Shown piece by piece: positions 1-8,261 of a stretch of 44,010 nucleotides of DNA. Below the pieces are notes generated by a model, which did not search any database, was not told where the DNA came from, and saw only the letters and a program-made list of their open reading frames with translations. The DNA lies in assembly GCA_013151735.1 (NCBI GenBank), contig JAADHR010000047.1:11569-55578 (forward strand), given 5' to 3'. The first letter of the stretch is position 1. The number at the start of each line of letters is the position of its first letter. The stretch comes from Calditrichota bacterium. Its GTDB lineage: Bacteria; Zhuqueibacterota; JdFR-76; BMS3Abin05. The translations under genes were made by a program, and so were the position numbers.

Positions 1-206
1 CGTACACCCTCCGTCATCGTTTTATCAAACAAATGGGATTAAGTGACATTGATATCCGCCTGAGCGGGCGGAATCTCAAACTTTGGACCAATTATTCCGG
101 CATCGACCCGGAAACGAATCTCAATATGACCGGAGCGAAAGGCATGGATTATTTTAATATGCCAAATACCCGATCCTATGTTTTATCGCTTCGTTTTAAT
201 TATTAG
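1..206 (+). CDS. SusC/RagA-type TonB-dependent outer-membrane receptor, C-terminal end only
   Basis: This is the last 67 codons of a gene that starts before the window; the frame begins at base 3 and stops with TAG at 204-206. The translation contains SGRNLKLWTNYSGIDPET and ends in LRFNY, an aromatic C-terminal strand. That is the usual ending of SusC/RagA receptors: a beta strand with a final aromatic residue, preceded by the 'R NL-WTNYSGxDPE' signature. Members import oligosaccharides or peptides across the outer membrane using TonB energy, with a SusD lipoprotein as the lid. The SusD-like gene follows after 18 bases, as expected for a SusCD pair. The plug and most of the barrel are outside the window, so substrate cannot be judged. 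Confidence 0.85.
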   Translation, partial: YTLRHRFIKQMGLSDIDIRLSGRNLKLWTNYSGIDPETNLNMTGAKGMDYFNMPNTRSYVLSLRFNY

Positions 207-224
207 AATGAAGGAGGGAATACA

Positions 225-1589
225 ATGACCAAGCGAGCGGTTTTACTCATACTGTTCTTATTTCTGGCAGGTCTGTTTATTGGCTGCGAGAAAAACCTTA
301 CCGGGGGGAAATTGAGCAACAATCCCAACATTGCAACCACGGTGCCCATGGAAAGCATGCTTTCGGCCATCGAGGTTAATTCTTTTCTCTATTATGAGAA
401 CTTCAATGCCTGGCTGGTGGCCATGTGGATGCAGCAAATGGCCGGTACCGCCCTGACATTTGAGAATTTTGGAGATTATCAGGTCACTGAAACCATCTTT
501 GGGCCGGAATGGCGGCGCGCCTACGATGGAGCCGGTTTGGTGGATATCCGGAAACTTCGGAAAGAGGCCGCGAAAAAGAAAAACAAGAAGATGGAAGGGG
601 TGGCCAAAGTCCTGGAAGCCTTCTACATGGGAACCACCGCCAGTTTGTGGGGCGATATTCCTTATTCCGAAGTGGAAACCTCCGATACGCCGAAACTGGA
701 TAAAATGTCCGATGTGTACGCTGCTCTTCAGAAATTGTTGGATTCGGCGATCGAAGACCTGCAGACCGGGAAGGGCTATTTTACACCGGCCGCCGACCAT
801 TACTACGGCGGTGATGCCAATAAATGGATAGCTTTGGCCCATTCGCTGAAAGCCCGTTTTTATCTGGAATGGGCCGAAGTGGATGCCGGTAATTATGCCA
901 AAGCCCTGACGGAAGCCCAACAGGGAATCGCCTCTGATGCCGATAATTTCAAATCGAAACATTCCGAGACGGCTAATGAAGAAAATTGCTGGTATCAATT
1001 GGAGGATGGCCGTTCGGGTTACGCACGCGCCGGGAAATTTCTGGTCGATCTTTTGAAAGAAAGAAATGATCCGCGCCTGGAAATCTATTTTGGAAAGGAT
1101 GCCAATGGCGGCTACAGCGGGTCCGACCCCGGCGAAGGAAATACCGGTGCCAGCTATTTGAATCCGGATACCTACGGTTCAAAAAGCTGGTCCTCCGAAT
1201 TTGTGACCTGGGAAGAGATGCAGTTTATCATCGCCGAGGCTCAGTATGCCTCTGGCGCTGAAAACGATGCCATCTCCACGCTGGATCATGTTTTATCCGG
1301 AATCGAAGGGAAATGGGGAATTACGCTACCCAAATATACGGGCACCGGAATTTCAGGCGAAAAACTCCTCGAAGCGATTATGACGGAAAAGTACATTGCC
1401 CTGTTTACCAATATGGTGGTTTGGAGCGACTGGAAACGAACCGGTTATCCCAAATTCAAAACCACGTACAACAATCAACCCATCCCCAGACGATTTTTGT
1501 ACCCGCTGGTTGAGCGCAATACCAACCCGAATATCCCCGATCCGGCGGCCTACGGGATTTACAAACACAACGAAAATGATCCCAATTGA
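225..1589 (+). CDS. SusD/RagB-like outer-membrane lipoprotein
   Basis: A 454-residue protein with a lipoprotein signal peptide ending in the lipobox FIGC (Cys21), so it is probably anchored in the outer membrane. The start has a GGAGG at 213-217 with 7-base spacing. The body has the all-helical SusD look: WYQLEDGRSGYARAG, then WEEMQFIIAEAQYASG near residue 330, then a C-terminal 'EKYIALFTNMVVWSDWKRTGYP' type segment (quoted in part) with the final RRFLYP. It resembles the SusD-like branch found beside peptide and glycan SusC receptors. It is expected to cap the preceding SusC receptor and help bind substrate. No glycoside hydrolase or sensor gene follows, so the substrate is unknown. A strong terminator closes the unit. 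Confidence 0.88.
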   Translation: MTKRAVLLILFLFLAGLFIGCEKNLTGGKLSNNPNIATTVPMESMLSAIEVNSFLYYENFNAWLVAMWMQQMAGTALTFENFGDYQVTETIFGPEWRRAYDGAGLVDIRKLRKEAAKKKNKKMEGVAKVLEAFYMGTTASLWGDIPYSEVETSDTPKLDKMSDVYAALQKLLDSAIEDLQTGKGYFTPAADHYYGGDANKWIALAHSLKARFYLEWAEVDAGNYAKALTEAQQGIASDADNFKSKHSETANEENCWYQLEDGRSGYARAGKFLVDLLKERNDPRLEIYFGKDANGGYSGSDPGEGNTGASYLNPDTYGSKSWSSEFVTWEEMQFIIAEAQYASGAENDAISTLDHVLSGIEGKWGITLPKYTGTGISGEKLLEAIMTEKYIALFTNMVVWSDWKRTGYPKFKTTYNNQPIPRRFLYPLVERNTNPNIPDPAAYGIYKHNENDPN

Positions 1590-1905
1590 TTCGGACGGAA
1601 TGAAAACGCAAAAGAACAGGAGAGGGCTTCCCTCTCCTGTTTTTTTATTCGTAAATAAAATTGGTAATATTTTGCAAATTGAATTATATTTTATATCATC
1701 CGAGTAAATTAGTCCGATCGTTTTTACGTCTTTTCCGGTTTTGATCTTCACAAAAGCACGGGACCCTTTTTGAAAGGGGTGCTTCCCATGTCAAAAGAAC
1801 AAACAGCCCGCAGATCAATACGGATTTTCAGGGATTAGGGACAACGTTTGTGGGTTTTGCCGGTCGTAAATGCGGTTTCATTCATCAAAAAATGGAGGAA
1901 CACCC
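1590..1905 (+). other. Intergenic region between SusD and the YciO-type gene
   Basis: This 316-base gap holds the terminator at 1615-1647 and an AT-rich stretch at about 1650-1705 that could contain the promoter of the next gene, though I see no box pair I would commit to. It also holds an imperfect hairpin at 1755-1783. That hairpin has arms AGCAC/GTGCT plus an inner CCCTTT/AAAGGG stem, with a 4-base bulge on the left arm. No T run follows it, so it is not a standard terminator; a leader RNA structure is possible. I see no convincing gene in the gap. Confidence 0.5.
1615..1647 (+). terminator. Rho-independent terminator after the SusCD pair
   Basis: A perfect 12-bp stem (1615-1626 with 1630-1641) has a 3-base loop CTT and runs directly into a T tract (1640-1646). 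It lies 26 bases after the SusD stop codon and separates the SusCD unit from the following genes. Confidence 0.9.
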
Positions 1906-2523
1906 ATGGTACGTCGACTTCATCTGGATCCCGACCATCCAAAAGATCGCCTGATTCGGCAAGCAGCCGACGTCCTGAAAGAAGGCGGTGTTATTATTTA
2001 TCCCACCGATACCGTTTACGGATTGGGATGTGACATTTATAACAAGAGTGCCATTGATCGAATTTACCAGATCAAAGGCATAAGCAAACGCCAGCCGTTG
2101 AGTTTTATTTGCCCGAATTTAAAGGAGATCAGCAAGTATGCCCACGTCTCCAACCGGGCGTACAAGGCCATGCGTCGTCTCCTGCCGGGGCCGTACACGT
2201 TTGTTCTGGAAGCCACGAAGTTTGTCCCCCGTAAACTGCTGACGACCAACAAAAAAACAGTTGGGATTCGGGTCCCCGATCATCCGATTTGCCTGCGGCT
2301 TCTGGAGCTGTTTGGCAACCCGATTATCAGTACCAGCGTTTCGGATACGGACGGGAGAATTTTGACGGATCCTACTGAAATAGAAGCGATCTACGGACAC
2401 AAGGTAGATTTGATTCTGGATGTGGGTATTCTTGCATCGGAGCCGTCGACGGTTATCGATTATATTGAAGATGAGCCGGAAGTTCTGCGCGCCGGAAAAG
2501 GGGAGATTTCGTATTTTATGTAA
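1906..2523 (+). CDS. Sua5/YciO/YrdC-family protein, YciO type
   Basis: A 205-residue protein of the fold that binds RNA and makes threonylcarbamoyl-AMP (TsaC/Sua5), here closest to the YciO branch. Features are the N-terminal GGVIIYPTDTVYGLGCD motif, KGISKRQPLSF (KxR near the nucleotide site), LLPGPYTFVL, GIRVPDHP, and STVIDYIEDEPEVLRAGKG at the end. I chose ATG 1906 because GGAGG at 1894-1898 sits 7 bases upstream; the frame stays open back to 1870 but without a ribosome site. The length matches YciO (about 205 residues). YciO proteins are paralogues whose tRNA t6A role is weaker or uncertain, so I do not call it tsaC. It stands alone between two terminators. Confidence 0.85.
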   Translation: MVRRLHLDPDHPKDRLIRQAADVLKEGGVIIYPTDTVYGLGCDIYNKSAIDRIYQIKGISKRQPLSFICPNLKEISKYAHVSNRAYKAMRRLLPGPYTFVLEATKFVPRKLLTTNKKTVGIRVPDHPICLRLLELFGNPIISTSVSDTDGRILTDPTEIEAIYGHKVDLILDVGILASEPSTVIDYIEDEPEVLRAGKGEISYFM

Positions 2524-2531
2524 TGAAAAGT

Positions 2532-2562
2532 CCCCGGCACGTCCGGCGTGTCGGGGATGTTT
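2532..2562 (+). terminator. Probable Rho-independent terminator after the YciO-type gene
   Basis: A GC-rich hairpin of about 10 pairs (2532-2541 with 2547-2556, one G-T pair) has a 5-base loop and starts 9 bases after the stop codon. The T run after it is short and interrupted (ATGTTTTATC), so termination may be only partial. Confidence 0.65.
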
Positions 2563-2656
2563 TATCTTCTGAGGATAAAAAAACGGGCACGGCGCAAACC
2601 TCCTTAACCTCTTTCTTTTACTTGATTCTTACCGTTTATTTTGATATATTGCTTTC

Positions 2657-3031
2657 ATGAATTCTAACGAGCCCGAATTGGATGTGATTCGCATTACCGG
2701 TATGGTTTTTTACGCCTATCATGGCGTGGAATCGGAAGAGAAAAAACTCGGCCAGCGTTTTGAAGTTGACGTGGAGGTTTTTCTGGACACCCGCCGGGCC
2801 GGCAATACGGATGATCTGGTTGATACGGTAAATTATGTCACGATATATGAGATTGTAGAGGAAATTGTTATTGAAGGTGAATACAATCTGATCGAAGCGA
2901 TCGCCGAGGATATTGCCCGCCTGATTTTGGAACGGCTCCCGGTAGAAAAAACCCTTGTACGCGTTCGCAAACCCCATGTGTCTTTGCCGGGCATTGTTCG
3001 CGGGGTGGAGGTGGAGATTGTGAGGGGCTGA
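2657..3031 (+). CDS. folB: Dihydroneopterin aldolase
   Basis: A 124-residue cytoplasmic enzyme converting 7,8-dihydroneopterin to 6-hydroxymethyl-dihydropterin and glycolaldehyde in folate synthesis. The family signature is clear: IRITGMVFYAYHGVESEEK near the N terminus (substrate-binding Tyr/His and Glu), then GQRFEVDVEV. Near the C terminus VRVRKPHVSLPG carries the catalytic Lys. The length is typical (about 120). It is followed after one base by folK, the next pathway step. No strong ribosome site is visible before the ATG at 2657. Confidence 0.93.
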   Translation: MNSNEPELDVIRITGMVFYAYHGVESEEKKLGQRFEVDVEVFLDTRRAGNTDDLVDTVNYVTIYEIVEEIVIEGEYNLIEAIAEDIARLILERLPVEKTLVRVRKPHVSLPGIVRGVEVEIVRG

Positions 3032-3032
3032 C

Positions 3033-3557
3033 ATGGAAAAAGCGTATTTGAGTCTGGGAACCAACGTGGGGCAGCGGGAAGAGTTTCTTGAAAGAGCGAT
3101 TCGCATTCTTTCTCTCAATTCGGCCCTTGAAATAGTAAATATTTCAAGTGTTTACGAGACCGAACCTTATGGGGTCAAAGACCAGCCTGATTTTTTGAAT
3201 CTGGTCGTGGAGGTGGAAACATCCCTTACGCCTCGGCGGCTGTTGATTGTAGCCAAATCGATTGAAGAGCAAATGGGGCGCAAACCCCGCCGGCGCTGGG
3301 GCCCCCGCGAGATCGACGTGGATATTCTGGCCTATGAAAAGTCCGTGACACACGAAGATTTTCTCCAGGTTCCCCACAAGGAGCTTGCAGAGAGACGGTT
3401 TGTTTTGGTTCCATTTGCAGAAATAGCGCCCGGATTTATTCTGCCGGACCGGAACAAATCGATTCAGGAAATGTTAACTGAATGTCCGGATACGGGACGC
3501 GTTCAGGTTTACAAGCGCCTGCCCGTTGGAAAAAGGATCACAGAGGAAACGTCATGA
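3033..3557 (+). CDS. folK: 2-amino-4-hydroxy-6-hydroxymethyldihydropteridine pyrophosphokinase (HPPK)
   Basis: A 174-residue enzyme transferring pyrophosphate from ATP to 6-hydroxymethyl-dihydropterin, directly after FolB in folate synthesis. It shows the N-terminal YLSLGTNVGQREEFL, the SSVYETEPYGVKDQPDFLN pterin-binding segment, the ATP/Mg motif RRRWGPREIDVDILAY and VPHKELAERRFVLVPFAEIAP. It starts one base after folB and its stop overlaps the start of the deoxynucleoside kinase by four bases. Translational coupling of the three is therefore likely. Length and motifs are normal. Confidence 0.95.
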   Translation: MEKAYLSLGTNVGQREEFLERAIRILSLNSALEIVNISSVYETEPYGVKDQPDFLNLVVEVETSLTPRRLLIVAKSIEEQMGRKPRRRWGPREIDVDILAYEKSVTHEDFLQVPHKELAERRFVLVPFAEIAPGFILPDRNKSIQEMLTECPDTGRVQVYKRLPVGKRITEETS

Positions 3558-4207
3558 AGACGCTTAGCTATATTGCCATTGAAGGCGTTATTGGCGCCGG
3601 GAAAACCAGTTTGGCTCACCTTTTGGCCAGGCGCTTAAACGGACGGTTGGTTCTGGAAAAACATGACGAAAATCCCTTTTTGGTTGATTTTTACAAGGAC
3701 CCGGCCCGATTTGCTTTCCAGACGCAGATGTTTTTTCTGCTGAGCCGGTATCGCCAGCAGCTGGATTTGCAGCAGCAGGATTTGTTCCAGCGTGTGATTA
3801 TCTCGGATTACATCTTTCAAAAGGATCGCATTTTTGCCAGTCTCACACTGGAAGACCGGGAATTTGTTCTGTACGAAAAAGTGGCCACCCTGTTGGAACG
3901 GGAAATCGTGGCACCGGATCTGGTCATCTACCTCCAGGCAAATACCAAACGGTTGATGATGAATATTAAACGGCGGGGTCGGTCGTACGAAAAAAATATT
4001 TCTGAAGATTATATCCGGGCATTGGTGGAAGCCTATAACCGCTTTTTCTTTCACTATACCGATACGCCGCTTCTGGTTGTTAATATGGATGGAATTGACT
4101 TTGTTCACGATGAGGGTCAGCTTGAAAATCTCATTCAGCAAATTCTGCTGCCCCTGGGTGGAACCAAATATTACAACCCAATGAAAGAGCAAGGAGTAAA
4201 AAAATGA
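3554..4207 (+). CDS. Deoxynucleoside kinase (dAK/dGK-like)
   Basis: A 217-residue P-loop kinase that phosphorylates deoxynucleosides in the salvage pathway. It starts at ATG 3554, overlapping the folK stop, with an AGGAA 5 bases upstream. Visible motifs: Walker A GVIGAGKTSLA at about residues 11-21, the EKHDENPFL segment, a Gln-rich helix FQTQMFFLLSRYRQQ, the DYIFQKDRIF segment in place of the classical ERS region, and an Arg-rich lid KRLMMNIKRRGRSYEKNIS. This is the bacterial deoxyadenosine/deoxyguanosine kinase type. Linkage of this kinase to folK recurs in FCB bacteria as far as I recall. Exact base preference cannot be read from sequence. Confidence 0.88.
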   Translation: MKTLSYIAIEGVIGAGKTSLAHLLARRLNGRLVLEKHDENPFLVDFYKDPARFAFQTQMFFLLSRYRQQLDLQQQDLFQRVIISDYIFQKDRIFASLTLEDREFVLYEKVATLLEREIVAPDLVIYLQANTKRLMMNIKRRGRSYEKNISEDYIRALVEAYNRFFFHYTDTPLLVVNMDGIDFVHDEGQLENLIQQILLPLGGTKYYNPMKEQGVKK

Positions 4208-4407
4208 GTTTGATTCGATTATTATTTTGGGGGATTATCCTGTATTTCGGCTATAAACTGTTTAAAAACATAACAAACCCCTCCGGAAAAGACACAAAAG
4301 TGAAGGGAAAACCGAAATCAAAGCCCCTCGATATCGATGAATCTGAAATTGAAGATGCCGAATTCAAGGAGATTAAGGACGATAAAAAGAAAGAAGACAA
4401 CCACTGA
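4204..4407 (+). CDS. Small single-pass membrane protein of unknown function
   Basis: A 67-residue protein with one N-terminal membrane segment (about residues 3-20, LIRLLFWGIILYFGYKLF). A strongly charged Lys/Glu/Asp-rich tail follows, ending DDKKKEDNH. The ATG overlaps the kinase stop by four bases and an AAGGAG lies at 4190-4195, so it is very probably translated. It resembles the DUF4834-like small membrane proteins of FCB bacteria in layout, but I cannot assign a family with certainty. It lies just before the ABC exporter. No function can be inferred. Confidence 0.7.
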   Translation: MSLIRLLFWGIILYFGYKLFKNITNPSGKDTKVKGKPKSKPLDIDESEIEDAEFKEIKDDKKKEDNH

Positions 4408-4430
4408 GACAAACGGTAACCAAATAATAT

Positions 4431-6329
4431 ATGAATGTTTATCTTAGAATAATAAAATACGTCAAGCCCTATTGGGTCTATCTGACCGGTTCTCTAATTG
4501 CCATTCTCTTTTTTACGGTATTCAGCAGTGCAACCCTTGTGTCGGTTATCCCCTTTTTGCGCACCATTTTTCAGGTTGAACAAACCCAGACCGTTTCATC
4601 GGCGCCTGCCACTCAATCGGCCACTGTGTCGGCGCCCGGCAGGGTGGGAGGAATTGAATCAAAACTAACATCAACCAAAAAGAAATTTGAAAAGAAACTC
4701 AATGATTTTTTTGTCGGTAAGGATCGCCACAAGGCTCTGGGGCGAATTTGTGTTCTGATTCTGATTATTACATTTTTTAAGAATTTTTTTGATTACGTTC
4801 AGGCCTATCTCATGGCGTACGTAGAACAGGGCGTGATGAAGGATATCCGCAATGATCTCTACCGAAAAATTATCACCATGCCGATCGGGTTTTTTGCGCG
4901 AACCAAAACCGGCACCCTGATTTCCCGGGTGACGAACGACGTGAACCTCGTGAACGGCGGTGTTTCGGCCAGTTTTGTTACGGTTATCAAAAATCCCCTT
5001 TTAATTATCATCTATTTGATTCTGGCCATTTATTTGAGCTGGCAGCTCACCCTGATTGCCCTCACCGTACTGCCGTTCAGTTTGCTGATTATTGCAAATA
5101 TCGGGCTGCGCCTGCGGAAACAGAGCACGGAATCGCAGGAGAAAATGGCGGATGTCACATCGATTCTTCAGGAAACCATTGCCGGTTCCCGGGCCGTTAA
5201 GGCCTTTGCCATGGAAGAATTTGAGATCGGAAAATTCAAGCAGAAAACCCTGGAGTATTTCCGAACCCTTCTTAAAATTACACGAACCCGCCGGCTGGCC
5301 TCTCCGCTTACCGAGTTTCTGGGCGCCGGTGTGGCCGTATTTATTCTGTGGTTTGGCGGTCAAAAGGTGTTAAGCGGAAATATGCTGCCGCCGGAGAATT
5401 TTCTAGGGTTCCTGTTTGTGATTTTTTCACTGATGCAGCCCGTAAAGGAACTGGGGAGCGTAAACAACCGGATTCAGGAGGCCATCTCTGCGGGAACCCG
5501 GATTTTCAGAATTCTGGACATGCAGGGGGAGATCGTCAATGCACCCAACCCCATCGCAGTGTCTGATTTTGAAGATGCGGTTGTTTTTGACCACGTGTTT
5601 TTTAAGTACAATGAGAGAGAAGAATTTGTCCTGAAAGACGTTTCTCTGACGGTGCGAAAGGGAGACATCCTGGCCATTGTGGGGCCGAGCGGTGTGGGCA
5701 AATCCACGTTGGTGGACCTGGTTCCCCGTTTTTATGATCCCACGCGGGGTCGCATAACGCTGGATGGCCATGACCTGCGCGAACTGGATTTGAAATCGCT
5801 GCGGCAGCTGATGGGGATTGTGACCCAGGAAACCATTTTATTTCACGAGACCGTTCGGAACAACATTGCTTATGGAATGGCCTACGTTCCGTTGGAGGAG
5901 GTAATTGAGGCAGCAAAAGCGGCCAATGCCCACTCTTTTATTGAAAAGCTCCCCCAGGGTTACGACACCCTTATTGGCGAGCGGGGCATCAAACTATCCG
6001 GCGGCCAGCGACAGCGTATTGCCATTGCCCGGGCCCTTTTGAAAAATCCGCCGATTCTCATTCTGGACGAAGCGACCTCGGCCCTGGACACGGAATCGGA
6101 GTTTTTGGTGCAGGAAGCCATCGAACGGCTCATGACCAACCGGACGGTTTTTGTCATTGCCCATCGGTTGTCCACCATTCAAAACGCCTCAACCATTATT
6201 GTGCTGGAAAAGGGAGAAATTGCTCAGCAGGGGACGCACCGGCAGCTCTTGAAGCAAAAGGGACCCTACCAGCGCCTGTACAATATGCAGTTTCGTCTTC
6301 AGGACCGGGAGGTGCCGGAAGATGTCTGA
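4431..6329 (+). CDS. MsbA-like lipid/multidrug ABC exporter (fused permease-ATPase)
   Basis: A 632-residue half-transporter that should work as a homodimer in the inner membrane. Residues 1-340 form the six-helix permease (first helix about 15-40). A Ser/Thr/Ala-rich insert (about 48-75) enlarges the first periplasmic loop. The ATPase half has Walker A GPSGVGKST, Q-loop VTQETILFHETVRNNIAYG, signature LSGGQRQRIAIARALL, Walker B ILILDEATSALD and the switch His in VIAHRLST. The fold and length match MsbA/LmrA-type flippases, which move lipid A precursors, other lipids or drugs. Nearby lipid genes make a lipid role reasonable, but substrate is inference. No clear ribosome site precedes the ATG. 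Confidence 0.88.
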   Translation: MNVYLRIIKYVKPYWVYLTGSLIAILFFTVFSSATLVSVIPFLRTIFQVEQTQTVSSAPATQSATVSAPGRVGGIESKLTSTKKKFEKKLNDFFVGKDRHKALGRICVLILIITFFKNFFDYVQAYLMAYVEQGVMKDIRNDLYRKIITMPIGFFARTKTGTLISRVTNDVNLVNGGVSASFVTVIKNPLLIIIYLILAIYLSWQLTLIALTVLPFSLLIIANIGLRLRKQSTESQEKMADVTSILQETIAGSRAVKAFAMEEFEIGKFKQKTLEYFRTLLKITRTRRLASPLTEFLGAGVAVFILWFGGQKVLSGNMLPPENFLGFLFVIFSLMQPVKELGSVNNRIQEAISAGTRIFRILDMQGEIVNAPNPIAVSDFEDAVVFDHVFFKYNEREEFVLKDVSLTVRKGDILAIVGPSGVGKSTLVDLVPRFYDPTRGRITLDGHDLRELDLKSLRQLMGIVTQETILFHETVRNNIAYGMAYVPLEEVIEAAKAANAHSFIEKLPQGYDTLIGERGIKLSGGQRQRIAIARALLKNPPILILDEATSALDTESEFLVQEAIERLMTNRTVFVIAHRLSTIQNASTIIVLEKGEIAQQGTHRQLLKQKGPYQRLYNMQFRLQDREVPEDV

Positions 6330-7863
6330 ACGGCTCCCGCCAGTCCGGGTTTCCAGTGAATTTCAGGGGCCGATCGACGAGAATACCGCTTCCCGGCAGG
6401 AACTGCTGGCGCGCTACCGGAGCGAGCACGAGCGGCTTCAGATGCTGCTGAAAATCACGAGAACCATTGCCAACGAATTGAAATTGGATCGCCTGCTTAA
6501 GTTGGTCATGGATGAGGTTCGTGATGCCCTTCAGGCGGATCGCTGTACGGTTTTTTTAATCGATGAAAAACGAAAAGAATTGTGGTCGAAGGTGGCTCAT
6601 GGAATTGAACCGGGCGAAATCCGGTTCCCTTTGGAAAAAGGCATTGCCGGCTATGTGGCCACGACGGGGAATGTTCTGAACATTCCCGATTGCTACAAGG
6701 ATTCGCGTTTCAATCCGGAAATTGACCGGCAAACAGGTTACCGCACACGCAGCATGTTAACCTTCCCGATGCGGAATAAAAAGGGGGAAATTATCGGTGT
6801 TTTTCAAATCCTGAATAAATTGAACGGGGTGTTTACGCGGGAAGACGAAGAAATGCTGGATGCCATCTCAATTATTGCATCGTCCCAGATTGAGAACGCC
6901 CAGTTGTACGAAGAGCAGGAAAAAACATTCGACAGCTTTGTGGAAACCCTGGCATCCACAATTGATGCCCGGGATCCCCTCACGGCAGGTCATTCCCGGC
7001 GGATTATGCTTTATGCGGACGAGATTGCCCGGCTGGCGGGTTTAACCCCGGATGAGCGAAAAATTCTCCGCACCTCGGCTCTTCTGCACGATATGGGCAA
7101 AATCGGTGTTCGGGAGAGTGTTTTGACCAAAAGCTCCCGGCTAACCCGGGAGGAATACGAACATATCAAGCAGCACGTGGTGATTACGCGGACTATTTTA
7201 AGCAAAATCCATTTTACGCGGGACAATCAGGCCATTCCGCAAATTGCCTCCACCCATCACGAAAAGTTGGACGGCTCCGGTTATCCCGACGGTCTGAAAG
7301 GGGATCAGATCCCCGTTGGCGGCCGGATTCTGGCCATTGCCGATGTGTTCGATGCCCTGACCTCTTTTCGCCACTATCGGGACCGGATGGATTTTACCCG
7401 GGTTTTGGATCATCTGGAATCCGGCAGGGGAACAAAGTACGATGCCTTTCTCATTGAAAATTTTAAAAAGATTCCGTTGTACCGCCTGGTTGATATCATG
7501 GAGGACGGCCGCCTGAACGACCTGACGCCGGAGGAATCCGAAATCCTTCGCAGACACTCGTTGAAGGATCTGGAAGCCGCGCTAAAAGAAAAGTCGGGCC
7601 ACCAACAGGAATGTGCCCGGATCTTTGAGAGATTTTATTATCGGCAAAATAATCGATCACAGAAGGAGGATCTGACCATGGATCAAAAAGAGCAAATTGT
7701 TCTGGAAGCGATGAAAAAATCCGGGAAACCCGTAAAAACCGGGGAGATTGCGGAGATGACAGGTTTGGGGAAGGACGAGGTTGCAAAGGCGATTAAGATG
7801 TTGAAGAAAGAAGGCGAGATCATTTCTCCGAAACGCTGTTTTTATGCACCGGCGAAAGAATAG
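6322..7863 (+). CDS. GAF-HD-GYP phosphodiesterase with C-terminal winged-helix domain
   Basis: A 513-residue predicted cyclic-di-GMP phosphodiesterase. Residues about 33-195 are a GAF sensor (ADRCTVFLIDEKRKELWS, GIAGYVATTGNVLNIPDCY). Residues about 205-400 are HD-GYP, with HD in LLHDMGKIG (about 256-257), HHEKLDGSGYPDGL at about 312, and ADVFDALTSFRHYR, so it should be active. Residues 453-513 are a small winged-helix domain. The gene starts 8 bases inside the exporter end, with GGAGG at 6307-6311. Oddly, the codons just before the winged-helix domain contain a perfect AAGGAGG followed by ATG at 7678. The last 61 residues may therefore also be made as a separate protein, or two genes may have fused. 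Confidence 0.88.
   Translation: MSERLPPVRVSSEFQGPIDENTASRQELLARYRSEHERLQMLLKITRTIANELKLDRLLKLVMDEVRDALQADRCTVFLIDEKRKELWSKVAHGIEPGEIRFPLEKGIAGYVATTGNVLNIPDCYKDSRFNPEIDRQTGYRTRSMLTFPMRNKKGEIIGVFQILNKLNGVFTREDEEMLDAISIIASSQIENAQLYEEQEKTFDSFVETLASTIDARDPLTAGHSRRIMLYADEIARLAGLTPDERKILRTSALLHDMGKIGVRESVLTKSSRLTREEYEHIKQHVVITRTILSKIHFTRDNQAIPQIASTHHEKLDGSGYPDGLKGDQIPVGGRILAIADVFDALTSFRHYRDRMDFTRVLDHLESGRGTKYDAFLIENFKKIPLYRLVDIMEDGRLNDLTPEESEILRRHSLKDLEAALKEKSGHQQECARIFERFYYRQNNRSQKEDLTMDQKEQIVLEAMKKSGKPVKTGEIAEMTGLGKDEVAKAIKMLKKEGEIISPKRCFYAPAKE
7663..7680 (+). promoter_or_regulatory. Internal ribosome binding site and in-frame ATG before the winged-helix domain
   Basis: AAGGAGG at 7663-7669 lies 8 bases before ATG 7678-7680, which is in frame with the HD-GYP gene. 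The product would be a 61-residue winged-helix protein (7678-7863). This is among the best ribosome sites in the window and far better than chance sites inside other genes here. Confidence 0.55.
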
Positions 7864-7875
7864 GAGGACGTACCG

Positions 7876-8259
7876 ATGAACAGGCACATCATTTCAACCG
7901 ATCAGGCTCCGGCGGCCATCGGCCCCTACAGCCAGGGCGTTTCAGCAGAAGGATCGTTCATCTTTACAGCCGGGCAAATTCCAATCAATCCGAAAACCGG
8001 AGAACTCCTTTCGGGTGATATCCAAACCCAAACGCGGCAGGTTTTGGAGAATGTAAAGGCCGTTCTGAAGGCTGCGGGTGCTGGACTGGAAAATGTGGTT
8101 AAAACCACCGTATTTCTGTTGGATATGAACGATTTTGCAGCGATGAATGAAGTTTATGCCCAATATTTTCCTCAAAATCCTCCGGCCCGGTCGGCTGTTC
8201 AGGTGGCCCGATTGCCCAAAGACGTCAAAATTGAAATCGAATGCATAGCGGTTGTGTGA
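7876..8259 (+). CDS. ridA: RidA-family 2-iminobutanoate/2-iminopropanoate deaminase
   Basis: A 127-residue cytoplasmic protein that hydrolyses reactive enamine/imine intermediates from PLP enzymes, protecting other enzymes from damage. Family features: [12 protein letters not shown] at the N terminus, [15 protein letters not shown], and the C-terminal signature [23 protein letters not shown] with the catalytic Arg and terminal Glu. GGAGG at 7863-7867 is ideally placed for the ATG. It sits 12 bases after the HD-GYP gene and is followed almost immediately by a lipid kinase. Its position seems to be housekeeping rather than pathway-specific. Confidence 0.95.
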   Translation: MNRHIISTDQAPAAIGPYSQGVSAEGSFIFTAGQIPINPKTGELLSGDIQTQTRQVLENVKAVLKAAGAGLENVVKTTVFLLDMNDFAAMNEVYAQYFPQNPPARSAVQVARLPKDVKIEIECIAVV

Positions 8260-8261
8260 AC

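Noticed and set aside
258-998. Long open frame on the - strand opposite the SusD gene
   Set aside because: It is antisense to a clear lipoprotein gene with ribosome site and lipobox; its translation shows no domain.
1755-1783. Second terminator before the YciO-type gene
   Set aside because: The hairpin has a 4-base bulge and is not followed by T residues.
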